DNA of 64,000 nucleotides from an uncultured Clostridia bacterium. GTDB taxonomy: Bacteria > Bacillota > Clostridia > Christensenellales > Borkfalkiaceae. Shown in pieces: positions 15,802 through 23,445 of the stretch; within the stretch, counting starts at the first letter, position 1; each line of letters starts with the position of its first letter. Location of the stretch: the NCBI GenBank assembly GCA_947589385.1, contig CANPZW010000001.1:1-64000 (forward strand). The letters are read 5' to 3'. Below the pieces are notes generated by a model that had not been told where the DNA came from, did not search any database, and was given only the letters and a program-made list of their open reading frames with translations. The position numbers were made by a program, and so were the translations under genes.

Positions 15802-16248
15802 ATGGATAAGGCTTTGATTAAGCGGTTGATAATTTTGATTGTAAGTCTGACGATAGTCGTTATTGCGTTTTTGATACCGTTTGATTTCAACAGAGCGCAA
15901 GCGGGCGGCGGAATGAAAGGCGGTGAAAAAATACGTTCTTCCGAGGAAGCGGCAAATTTGGTAAAAGGCTTTTGCGGTCAATTACAGGACAGCATGCCCG
16001 TGGGCGGTGAAATTACTTCGCCGGAAATTTATTCCGCATACGGGAGCGCGACCGTGTCCGAAACTTCCGACGCCAAATTGAATATGGAAATAAACGGAAG
16101 TTCCGAGCGTAGTGAAATGAAGTTGGAATATTCGCGTGTGCTTACGATTTATACGAACGATTATTCTAATTACAGCGTCGGAGAATTAAGGTTAAATTCT
16201 ACAAAAGAAAAGTCCTGGAATAGCTTTGCTGCTTGTAAATCTCAATGA
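15802..16248 (+). CDS. Membrane-anchored protein, 5-prime part of a possibly frameshifted gene
   Basis: The 148-residue frame begins with one membrane segment (LIILIVSLTIVVIAFLIPF) followed by an extracytoplasmic region without cysteine pairs or a recognised domain. AGGGG six to nine bases upstream supports the ATG. The frame stops at 16248, but an open frame one base ahead continues with three membrane segments and has no ATG of its own. It is controlled by the three-operator promoter and so is probably the main target of the divergent XRE regulator. I do not recognise the family. Confidence 0.6.
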   Translation: MDKALIKRLIILIVSLTIVVIAFLIPFDFNRAQAGGGMKGGEKIRSSEEAANLVKGFCGQLQDSMPVGGEITSPEIYSAYGSATVSETSDAKLNMEINGSSERSEMKLEYSRVLTIYTNDYSNYSVGELRLNSTKEKSWNSFAACKSQ

Positions 16249-16657
16249 ATGTGTCGTACTCGATTTTCTCGACGGATGGAAATGCCTTCTGAACGGTAAT
16301 CTGGGTAATAATGCTTTCAGATTTTTAATTGATTTTTTCAATTTGCTTATTCTTCCCGTGACATATGTATTTTGGGCTTGGTCTATTATTCGTGGCGCGG
16401 ATTTACAGCTTTCGGGATATTCGTTCAACAGGAATGACGCAAGAAGGAAAATCAGAAAAGTTTGGGTTTTTGCTTTGGTAATTCTTATATTTCATCTGTT
16501 TTTTAACGGATTGTTGGTAGGTGAATTTAAAGAAAGTTCGGTAAATTTATTTCTTACTTGGTGGGTTGCGGTCAAACGCACTTATCTGCCCGTATTTTTA
16601 TTGCTTACGGCTTGGCGGATAATGTGGCTTATGCCATCCAAAGAAATTTCGGATTAA
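16226..16657 (+). CDS. Polytopic membrane segment, 3-prime part of the same locus
   Basis: A 143-residue frame with three hydrophobic segments (around FRFLIDFFNLLILPVTYVF, VWVFALVILIFHLFF and YLPVFLLLTAWRIMW). The only early start is TTG at 16226, overlapping the preceding frame by 23 bases with no ribosome binding site. Either it is a separate, translationally coupled gene with a weak start, or it is the remainder of the 15802 gene after a +1 shift near 16225-16240. A strong terminator follows. A sequencing error or a true mutation cannot be told apart here. Confidence 0.5.
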   Translation: MLLVNLNECVVLDFLDGWKCLLNGNLGNNAFRFLIDFFNLLILPVTYVFWAWSIIRGADLQLSGYSFNRNDARRKIRKVWVFALVILIFHLFFNGLLVGEFKESSVNLFLTWWVAVKRTYLPVFLLLTAWRIMWLMPSKEISD

Positions 16658-16665
16658 GGTTTTGT

Positions 16666-16710
16666 GCAAAGCCGCGGGAAGTTATTTTCCCGCGGCTTTG
16701 CCGCTTTTTT
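16666..16710 (+). terminator. Strong intrinsic terminator
   Basis: GCAAAGCCGCGGGAA pairs perfectly with its complement across a six-base loop, followed by CGC and six T residues. Confidence 0.9.
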
Positions 16711-16722
16711 ACGGTAAAATTA

Positions 16723-16751
16723 TTGAAAATCAGCAGAAACTATGGTATAAT
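16723..16751 (+). promoter_or_regulatory. Promoter of the 16779-20747 operon
   Basis: TTGAAA (16723-16728), 17 bases, TATAAT (16746-16751). It follows the terminator directly and starts the run of five closely spaced genes. Confidence 0.75.
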
Positions 16752-16778
16752 CAAAAAAAAACCGAATCCGTCTATAAT

Positions 16779-17138
16779 ATGAATTGTAAAATTACGATTT
16801 GCGGCGCAGACGGAAAGATTTTTACCTCGTTCGGCTCGCTCGAATATACGGACGTCGGCTTCGATATCGATTACTCTATCGACGGCGACCGCTGCGTTCT
16901 TTCTTCGAGGGGAACTACCGTAACTCAAAGCCGCCGCGGCGCCGTCAACAACGATATAACGTTTTCCGAAAACAGCGAAACGGTCTGTATGCTGCTTTCG
17001 GGTGAACTTACGGGCAGCATCCCCGTAAAAACGGTGGAACTTTACGTCGAAAGAACGGAAAAGGGCGCCGCCGTAAAAATCATATATTTCCTCGGCGGGG
17101 GAAAGATACGGCTTAATCTCTCTGCCGAACTGCTTTAA
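16779..17138 (+). CDS. Small DUF1934/YwiB-like protein
   Basis: A 119-residue cytoplasmic protein without membrane segments. The alternating pattern of short beta strands, with DIDYSIDGDRCVLSSRGTTV early and KIIYFLGGGKIRLNLSAEL at the end, fits the small calycin-like barrel of DUF1934, whose biochemical role is unknown to me. The ATG at 16779 lacks a ribosome binding site. A longer frame upstream would run through the terminator and is rejected. It is the first gene of the cluster leading to obgE. Confidence 0.5.
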   Translation: MNCKITICGADGKIFTSFGSLEYTDVGFDIDYSIDGDRCVLSSRGTTVTQSRRGAVNNDITFSENSETVCMLLSGELTGSIPVKTVELYVERTEKGAAVKIIYFLGGGKIRLNLSAELL

Positions 17139-17160
17139 AAAACGCCGTAAAGGAGAAAAT

Positions 17161-17805
17161 ATGAAAATCAGGTACCTCGGTCACTCGTCGTTTTTAATAA
17201 CGTCAGGCGCCGGCGTCGCCGTCGTCACGGACCCGTACGCGCCCGAAGTCGGGTTTAAAATGCCGAAAGTTTCGGCGGACATTGTCACCGTCTCGCACAG
17301 GCATTACGACCACGACAACGTAAAGGCGGTAGATGGCAGTCCCGTAATTCTCGAAAAAGAACCGCAACTGTCCATATGCGGCATCGACATACGCTCGGTT
17401 GGGTGCTTCCACGACGACGCGGGCGGCAAAAAACGGGGCGAAAACAGAATTTTCAAATTCCGCATAGACGGTATAAACGTCTGTCACCTCGGCGACCTCG
17501 GCGAGCCCTGTTCGGACGGACTGATAGAAAAGATAAAGCCCGTTGACGTGCTGATGATTCCCGTCGGCGGTAACTATACGATAGACGCGCGTACGGCAAA
17601 GGAATATGTGGAAAAGCTATTGCCGAAAGTAGTAATTCCCATGCACTACCGCGTTTCGGGCGGTAAGGTGGATATAGAAGGCGTTGACGGCTTTTTGAAA
17701 CTGTTCAGCGGCGTAATTATAGAGATACCGGAAAAGAGCGAGATAGAGCTTTCAGCCTCCGATTTGGGCGGCGAACAGCGCATCAAGGTTTTGAGGAGAG
17801 CATAG
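17161..17805 (+). CDS. Metallo-beta-lactamase-fold hydrolase (UlaG-like)
   Basis: A 214-residue protein starting KIRYLGHSSFLI, the signature of the UlaG/UPF0173 branch of the metallo-beta-lactamase fold. The metal-binding motif is SHRHYDHDN, where the first residue group reads HRHYDH rather than HxHxDH in the strict sense but keeps three ligands. HLGDLGEP supplies the bridging aspartate and MHYR the last histidine. Substrate is unknown. AAAGGAG seven bases upstream supports the start. It ends four bases before the Rho-like gene, so they are co-transcribed. Confidence 0.85.
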   Translation: MKIRYLGHSSFLITSGAGVAVVTDPYAPEVGFKMPKVSADIVTVSHRHYDHDNVKAVDGSPVILEKEPQLSICGIDIRSVGCFHDDAGGKKRGENRIFKFRIDGINVCHLGDLGEPCSDGLIEKIKPVDVLMIPVGGNYTIDARTAKEYVEKLLPKVVIPMHYRVSGGKVDIEGVDGFLKLFSGVIIEIPEKSEIELSASDLGGEQRIKVLRRA

Positions 17806-17809
17806 GCAG

Positions 17810-19159
17810 GTGGATTTCGATATTTTGGCGGACATAAAGCTCCGCGCCCAAAAAAAGACGATACACGAACTCCGCCAAATCGCGCGTGCTGTCGGGGTCG
17901 TTCATCCCGCAGACGGCAAAAAGGACAGGCTCGTCGGGGAAATAGTCAAAATTGCCTCGTGTGAGATTGCGCCAGCGCCGCGCTCGGCGCGCGGCGCGCC
18001 TCCGAAGTCGTCCGAATACGATAGAGAACTTGTAGCCGAAATAGAGGACTGCATGGAATACTATGCCGCCCTTAAAAACTGCGAAAGCGGGGCTTTGGCC
18101 GAGCTGAAAGTATCAGACGGCATGACGGAATTTCCATGTGCGGGGATTTTGGCGCGCGGCGAAAAGTACTATTTTCTGCGCGTGAACGGCTGTTTTCCGT
18201 CCGCGGAGGACGTGCATGTGCACGAATCATATATAAACCGTTTCGGACTGCTGGCAGGCGACAAAATAGAGGGCTCGGCAACCCGTTCGGCCGGTGGGGG
18301 AGCGCCTTCCCTGACGTCGATTGCCTTCGTGAACGGCTTCGAACCCGCCCGCCTCGAACGCACGCCCTTTGAAAAACTCACGTCGGTTTATCCCGAAAAC
18401 CGCATAAACATTTCGCTTGAAGGGAACACGGCGGCGAGGATTGCAGAGTTTTTTGCTCCCTTGGGAATGGGGCAGCGGGCTTTGATTTGCGGGCAGAACG
18501 GTTCGGGCAAAACCACGCTTTTAATGCAGATAGCCGCGGGAATTTCTTTAAACGCCTCCGATTTGCAGCTTGTAGTGCTTTTAAACGCTGCTCGCCCCGA
18601 AGAAGTCACTTTATTCAAACGCGTTTTGAAAGGAGCGGAGTTGTTTTATACGTCCTTTGCCGACGAAGCCGAAAAAATCGCGGGCGCGGCGGAGTTCGTG
18701 TCGGGATACTGCAAACGGCAGACTGAGTGCGGAAAAAACGTAGCGCTTATAGCCGACGGGCTTTCCGAGCTCGAAAGCGCCTCGCGCGCGGCGGGCGTTG
18801 GAGGGGCTGCCAAAAGGCTGTTGTCCTGCGCGGTCTGCGCCGAAGAGGGCTGTTCGCTGACCGTGGTCGCCGCTTCTGACGAAAAATTTGCCGACGAACT
18901 GAAACCGGCTGCAAATATGCTCGTTGAGATGAACGCCGACGCGGTTTTGCACAGGATATATCCCGCTATCGACGCGCTTAAAACTTCGACTTCGCACGCG
19001 GAAATGTTGCGGTCCGCAGAGGAAACGGCGGCGGCGGACGTTCTCAGACGAAAAATCATAGAAAGCAGAAATTCCGTAAAGGAGCTTTGCGGAATAATAA
19101 AGCTGTTCGAAAGTTTTAAAGACAGCGGACGGCTTATAGAGGAAATTTTGAATGGCTGA
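17810..19159 (+). CDS. Rho-like protein lacking catalytic residues
   Basis: The 449-residue protein has the three parts of transcription terminator Rho: a Rho_N helix bundle (about 12-50), an RNA-binding cold-shock-like domain (YYFLRVNG, then DVHVHESYINRFGLLAGD) and a RecA-like ATPase starting FEKLTSVYPENRI. The P-loop (GQNGSGKT, 228-235) and the Walker B aspartate (Asp316) remain. By alignment with Escherichia coli Rho from memory, catalytic Glu211 is Ala261 (NAARPEE instead of IDERPEE), Arg269 is Glu320, and the arginine finger Arg366 is Ala376. The Q-loop is shortened by about 13 residues. Translocation is therefore unlikely. The start is GTG at 17810. The end overlaps obgE by eight bases. 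A role in RNA binding or as a partner of true Rho is inference. Confidence 0.85.
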   Translation: MDFDILADIKLRAQKKTIHELRQIARAVGVVHPADGKKDRLVGEIVKIASCEIAPAPRSARGAPPKSSEYDRELVAEIEDCMEYYAALKNCESGALAELKVSDGMTEFPCAGILARGEKYYFLRVNGCFPSAEDVHVHESYINRFGLLAGDKIEGSATRSAGGGAPSLTSIAFVNGFEPARLERTPFEKLTSVYPENRINISLEGNTAARIAEFFAPLGMGQRALICGQNGSGKTTLLMQIAAGISLNASDLQLVVLLNAARPEEVTLFKRVLKGAELFYTSFADEAEKIAGAAEFVSGYCKRQTECGKNVALIADGLSELESASRAAGVGGAAKRLLSCAVCAEEGCSLTVVAASDEKFADELKPAANMLVEMNADAVLHRIYPAIDALKTSTSHAEMLRSAEETAAADVLRRKIIESRNSVKELCGIIKLFESFKDSGRLIEEILNG

Positions 19160-20432
19160 CAGAAATTTATTCTGCGATAAAGTTAAAATTACAATAAAAT
19201 CCGGCGACGGCGGCGATGGAATGAATTCCTTCAAGTCCTATAAAGGCAAGCCTGCGTGCGGACCTGACGGCGGCGACGGCGGCGACGGCGGCAGTATATT
19301 CATACAGGCGGATAAAGACGTAAACGACCTGCTTGCGTTCCGTTATGTAAGCAAATACGTTGCCGGCGACGGCGAACGCGGCGGTTCCAATAAATGTTTC
19401 GGCAAATCGGGGGCGGACGTTATAATTAAAGTTCCCGTGGGCACTGTCGTAAAGGACGCTGAAACGGAAACCGTCATCTGCGACATGTTCGACGACGGCG
19501 GAAAGAAGCTTATCGCCGAAGGCGGAAGGGGCGGTAAAGGCAACGTGCGCTTTACCACTTCGCGCAGGCACGCCCCCAACTTCGCACAAAAAGGGGAAAA
19601 AACCGAACCGCATACGCTTATCCTCGAATTAAAGGTAATAGCGGACGTGGGTATTATAGGCTTTCCAAACGTCGGTAAATCGACAATGCTCTCTAAAATT
19701 TCCGCCGCGCGGCCGAAGATTGCAAACTATCATTTCACAACTTTGTCGCCCAATCTGGGCGTTGTAAAATATTACGACAATTCTTTTGTCGCCGCGGATA
19801 TTCCGGGTCTTATCGAGGGCGCGTCGCAAGGCGCGGGGCTCGGTCACGATTTTCTTCGGCATATCGAACGCACGCGCATGCTTTTGCACGTCGTGGATAT
19901 TTCGGGCGTGGAGGGCAGAGACCCCGTTTCGGATTTCGAAAAAATCAACGCCGAACTCAAAAACTATTCGGAAGCGCTTGCGGGGCGCCCGCAGATAATC
20001 GCGCTGAACAAGTGCGATATTTTCGGCGCGGAGCAAAACGCCGCGGCGTTCAGGAAAAAATACGGTAAAAAATACGATATATACTGCGTTTCGGCAATCG
20101 GCGGAGAGGGGCTGGAAGAGCTTATAAAGGCGGTTTTCGAAAAATTGCAAACCCTTCCGCCCGTGCAGAGGGTGGAAAGCGACGAAAGTTTCACATACCG
20201 CAAAAGCGGAGACCTCGACTACGAGATATTTATCGACGGCGGAGTATATTTCGTCGTCGGCTCGCTCGTGGATATGCTGTGCCGCAACGTAGTTTTATCC
20301 GACCCCGATTCGATGGCGTATTTCCAGAAGATTCTGCGTGAAAAGGGAGTTATCGCCAAGCTTTGCGAGTTGGGGATAAAAGAAGGTGACACGGTAAGCA
20401 TAGGCGAGGTCGAATTTGATTTCGTACCGTAA
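19152..20432 (+). CDS. obgE: Obg-family GTPase, ribosome assembly factor
   Basis: The 426-residue GTPase has the glycine-rich Obg domain at the N-terminus (GGDGGDGGSIF, GGRGGKGNVRF), the G domain with GFPNVGKST, the switch segment NYHFTTLSPNLG, DIPGLIEGASQGAGLG and NKCD, and a C-terminal OCT domain that ends VEFDFVP. Obg proteins act late in 50S subunit assembly and bind ppGpp. The start codon overlaps the end of the Rho-like gene (ATGGCTGA), so translation is coupled. yhbY follows 21 bases later. Confidence 0.95.
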   Translation: MADRNLFCDKVKITIKSGDGGDGMNSFKSYKGKPACGPDGGDGGDGGSIFIQADKDVNDLLAFRYVSKYVAGDGERGGSNKCFGKSGADVIIKVPVGTVVKDAETETVICDMFDDGGKKLIAEGGRGGKGNVRFTTSRRHAPNFAQKGEKTEPHTLILELKVIADVGIIGFPNVGKSTMLSKISAARPKIANYHFTTLSPNLGVVKYYDNSFVAADIPGLIEGASQGAGLGHDFLRHIERTRMLLHVVDISGVEGRDPVSDFEKINAELKNYSEALAGRPQIIALNKCDIFGAEQNAAAFRKKYGKKYDIYCVSAIGGEGLEELIKAVFEKLQTLPPVQRVESDESFTYRKSGDLDYEIFIDGGVYFVVGSLVDMLCRNVVLSDPDSMAYFQKILREKGVIAKLCELGIKEGDTVSIGEVEFDFVP

Positions 20433-20453
20433 AAAATAAGTTAAGGAGAAAAT

Positions 20454-20747
20454 ATGCTGACATCGAAACAGCGCGCAAAATTAAAAAGCCTTGCCGCAAA
20501 TCTGCAACCCGTAGGACAGGTGGGCAAGGAAGGCATAGGGGAAAATATGCTTAAAAGCTTTTCCGACTGCTTGGATAAAAGGGAACTTATCAAGATAAAC
20601 ATTCTCGAAAACGCCGACGGCGACCCGCAGGAAATAGGCAGGGAGCTTGCGGAAAAACTTTCCGCGGAGTGCGTTATAGTCATAGGGCGCAAGGCGGTTT
20701 TGTACCGCCGTTCGGACCGCAAGGATGTGGAACACATTTGTTTATAA
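20454..20747 (+). CDS. yhbY: CRM-domain RNA-binding protein YhbY
   Basis: A 97-residue single CRM domain: LTSKQRAKLKSLAANLQPV at the start, the GKEGIGEN loop, and IGRKAVLYRRS at the end. YhbY associates with pre-50S ribosomes. AAGGAG precedes the ATG. It closes the operon that starts at 16779. Confidence 0.93.
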   Translation: MLTSKQRAKLKSLAANLQPVGQVGKEGIGENMLKSFSDCLDKRELIKINILENADGDPQEIGRELAEKLSAECVIVIGRKAVLYRRSDRKDVEHICL

Positions 20748-20774
20748 CTAAATAAACGCATACGTATTAGGTTT

Positions 20775-21524
20775 TTACTGTTTTTTCCCCACCACAAGCG
20801 ACGCCGCCGAAAGTATAAGCAAAAGCGAACCGCTTATAATATAATAGAGGGGGAAAAAGGTGAAGTAGCTTAAAAGCAGAAGCCCCGACCCCGACCAGAA
20901 CAGCGGAGCGGCAAGTTTTCTGTTGAAGCGCGCTTTTATTTTAGCCGAAAGTTTGATTTTTTCGCCGCCTTCATAGACGTATTTTTCGGGTAACAGATTT
21001 TTTTCTTTAAGCGCCGAATAAACGTCGTCTATGCATACGACTTCGATTAGGAAATTGCCCGCAAGCGCGGCCGCCTCGGGTGAGATACGCACGCAGTATA
21101 TGCGTTTTTTGCCGTCCGTTTTGGATTTTATCACTCTCGCCACGTCGTCCTCGGTCAAAGGCTGCATTTTGAAATCGAAAAACGCAGACGTATCGCCTAA
21201 AATAACTTTTCCGCCGCGTATCTTCGCGTCGCTTCCCAAAAGCTCGCGGAACAGCTTTTTTATATATTCGTCCGATGAAAGGGAGAGGTGCAGCGCCAAA
21301 AGTTTTTTGTTCTTTTCGTCGCGGGATAAAAGAAGGTTTTTGTCCTGTTTCCTGCTTATGTACACGTAGCTTAAAGCTCCGAACAAAAGCAACGCGGCAA
21401 TGCCGAAAATAAGCCCCGTCACTGCGCTTTTCGTATAAAATCTTACGGCGGTGAAAAAAAGTAAAAAAGCGCATATTCCCGCAAACAGGGTGTCCGCGAC
21501 AAGCGGTAGATTCAATCTTTTCAT
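20775..21524 (-). CDS. Membrane protein with a central cytoplasmic domain, family unknown
   Basis: A 249-residue protein with two membrane segments near the N-terminus (LVADTLFAGICAFLLFFTAV, LIFGIAALLLFGALSYVYI) and two at the C-terminus, enclosing about 130 residues of soluble alpha/beta sequence. The centre contains FFDFKM, RIYCVRISPEAAALAGNF and a late VVCIDDVYSAL, whose order recalls Mrr/restriction-endonuclease-like folds, but the catalytic D-x-K pattern is not clear, so I do not assign that activity. No ribosome binding site is visible at 21524. It is divergent from nadD and convergent with yhbY. Confidence 0.65.
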   Translation of the reverse strand: MKRLNLPLVADTLFAGICAFLLFFTAVRFYTKSAVTGLIFGIAALLLFGALSYVYISRKQDKNLLLSRDEKNKKLLALHLSLSSDEYIKKLFRELLGSDAKIRGGKVILGDTSAFFDFKMQPLTEDDVARVIKSKTDGKKRIYCVRISPEAAALAGNFLIEVVCIDDVYSALKEKNLLPEKYVYEGGEKIKLSAKIKARFNRKLAAPLFWSGSGLLLLSYFTFFPLYYIISGSLLLILSAASLVVGKKQ

Positions 21525-21572
21525 ATTGAAAGTTATCGCCGCTTTTTTGAAATAATATACTTGAAATCCTAT

Positions 21573-22700
21573 ATGAAAACAGCAATATACGGCGGGGCGT
21601 TCAACCCCGTCCACAACGAACATATAAACGTCGCGCTCGCCGCAAAAAACGAGCTGGGTTTAGACAGGGTTATTATCGTTCCAACTAACGTTTCGCCCCA
21701 TAAAAGCGGTAGCCTGACCTTGCGCGCGAAAGACAGGCTGGATATTTGCCGCGCGGCGTTTTCAAACATGGAAGGCTTCGAAGTTTCCGACTGTGAGATA
21801 AAGCGTGGAGGGATAAGCTATTCTTATGTAACCTGCCGCCGCTTTAAAAAGCTTTACCCTGAGGACGAGCTCTACTTTATAATGGGCGAGGATATGCTTA
21901 AAAGCTTTGCAAGCTGGCGTGAGCCCGAAGAGATTTTAAAGTGCGTTACCCCCGCCGTGTGCGCCCGCGGGAATACGGGCGGAATTAAAGAGGCAATAAA
22001 GGCGTTTTCCTCTCGTTTCAGGCGTGAGGTCGTGTTATTCTCATACGTCGGCGGAGACGTAAGTTCCACGCGCGTACGCACGCTTGCCGCCTTAGGCGAA
22101 GATGTTTCGCAGTACGTGCCCGAAGAGGTAAAAAACTTAATACGTATGCGCGGTTTATACGCTTTGCCGGAAGTTTGGGGCGTAAGAAAACTTCTTACCG
22201 AGGAGCGCTGGCGTCACACTGTGCGCGTGGCGTGTTTCGCGGCGAAAGCCGCCCCGCGGCTGAAAGTTTACGAGTACGACGCAATCGTCGCCGCAGCTTT
22301 GCACGACTGCGCGAAATACCTCGGGGAAAGTTCCCCGCAGCTTAAAGGCTTTTTGCCGCCCGCGGACGTTCCCGCCCCCGTTATGCACCAGTATGCGGGC
22401 GCGTACGTCGCCGAACATACTTTCGGAGTAACCGATAAAGGGATTTTGAACGCCATACGTTATCATACGAGCGGCAGAGAAAATATGAGTCCCATAGAAA
22501 AGCTGATATTCCTTGCCGACCTTTTGGAAGAAGGCAGGGATTTTGACGGGGCGGAAACTTTGCGCGCTCTGTTCGAAAGCGATATAGACAAGTGTCTTTT
22601 AACCTCCCTCGGCAGCCAGCTTGAATATTTAAAATTGCAAAAAAAGCCCATTTATCCTCTCACAAGGCGGGCTTACGAATATTTAAAGGAAAACATATAA
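21573..22700 (+). CDS. nadD: NadD-YqeK fusion: nicotinate-nucleotide adenylyltransferase plus HD phosphohydrolase
   Basis: The 375-residue protein joins two enzymes usually encoded side by side. Residues 1 to about 195 are NadD, which adenylates nicotinate mononucleotide (GGAFNPVHNEH nucleotide motif, SSTRVR at the C-terminal end). Residues from about 200 on are a YqeK-type HD-domain hydrolase (WRHTVRVA, LHDCAKY, RYHTSGR, FLADLLEEGRDF), expected to cleave diadenosine tetraphosphate. The ATG at 21573 gives the standard NadD N-terminus. A TTG twelve bases earlier is in frame but adds non-conserved residues. No clear ribosome binding site is seen. rsfS follows 12 bases later. Confidence 0.93.
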   Translation: MKTAIYGGAFNPVHNEHINVALAAKNELGLDRVIIVPTNVSPHKSGSLTLRAKDRLDICRAAFSNMEGFEVSDCEIKRGGISYSYVTCRRFKKLYPEDELYFIMGEDMLKSFASWREPEEILKCVTPAVCARGNTGGIKEAIKAFSSRFRREVVLFSYVGGDVSSTRVRTLAALGEDVSQYVPEEVKNLIRMRGLYALPEVWGVRKLLTEERWRHTVRVACFAAKAAPRLKVYEYDAIVAAALHDCAKYLGESSPQLKGFLPPADVPAPVMHQYAGAYVAEHTFGVTDKGILNAIRYHTSGRENMSPIEKLIFLADLLEEGRDFDGAETLRALFESDIDKCLLTSLGSQLEYLKLQKKPIYPLTRRAYEYLKENI

Positions 22701-22712
22701 AGGAAAAACTAT

Positions 22713-23063
22713 ATGACGAGTCTTGAAAAAACCGAACTTATCTGCAAAATTCTCGCGTCGAAGAAGGCGCGCGGCATAGTTTATCTTGCCGTGGAACACA
22801 AAACCAGCTTATGCGATTACTTCGTGATTTGCGGCGGAAGTTCCAAAACGCAGGTCAAAGCGCTTGCGGAAAATCTTGAAGAAAAGCTTGAAAAGGAGCA
22901 CGAACTTATTCCCCGCCGCACGGAGGGCGTGCGCGAAGGCCGCTGGGCGGTTTTGGATTATACGGACGTGATAGTCCATATCTTTGGGGACCAGGAGCGC
23001 GATTTTTACAACCTTGAAAGACTTTGGGAGGACGGCGGGAATCTTGTCCGCTACGAGGAATAG
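22713..23063 (+). CDS. rsfS: Ribosome silencing factor
   Basis: A 116-residue Iojap/RsfS protein with the family core CDYFVICGGSSKTQVKAL, RRTEGVREGRWAVLDY and DVIVHIFGDQERDFYNLERLW. It binds ribosomal protein uL14 and blocks subunit joining under starvation. It follows the nadD-yqeK fusion, the usual order in Firmicutes. AAAGGA lies upstream of the ATG. Confidence 0.95.
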   Translation: MTSLEKTELICKILASKKARGIVYLAVEHKTSLCDYFVICGGSSKTQVKALAENLEEKLEKEHELIPRRTEGVREGRWAVLDYTDVIVHIFGDQERDFYNLERLWEDGGNLVRYEE

Positions 23064-23156
23064 ACGATAAAACCGCAATTTCCCGTTACGGTTAGACCCG
23101 CGTGTTTGCATTATTACAGCTGTAAGAAAGCGGGTTCTATTTAAAGAAAACGGGTT

Positions 23157-23375
23157 CTATTTTTTGAATTCTATTTCCTTTGGGTTGGAATAGCTTTTTT
23201 TGGTACGTTTTTTTTCTACGATATAATATACAGGCTCGGGCTTCGGCTCGGGCTTTTTTTCGGGCTCAGGCGGTTTTTTTACCGAAACTATGCCTATGTA
23301 CGCAAGTTTTATAAGGTGAACCAGAATAAAACAAAACAAAAATGTTAAAAACAGATACAGCAAACCCTTGAACAT
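23157..23375 (-). CDS. Small membrane protein with proline-rich tail
   Basis: A 72-residue product with one membrane helix (LYLFLTFLFCFILVHLIKLAY) followed by a charged segment with repeated PEPEKKPEPKPEP and a basic end. I do not recognise it. A TAAAAT box lies exactly six bases before the ATG and no ribosome binding site is present, the same arrangement as at 11652. Its reality rests on the clear protein character and the absence of a gene on the other strand. Confidence 0.6.
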   Translation of the reverse strand: MFKGLLYLFLTFLFCFILVHLIKLAYIGIVSVKKPPEPEKKPEPKPEPVYYIVEKKRTKKSYSNPKEIEFKK

Positions 23376-23445
23376 ATCCGTATTTTACAGCCTGTTCTCA
23401 CGTAAAAATTGATACATATTGTAATTTTTTGGGAGATTGAATAGA

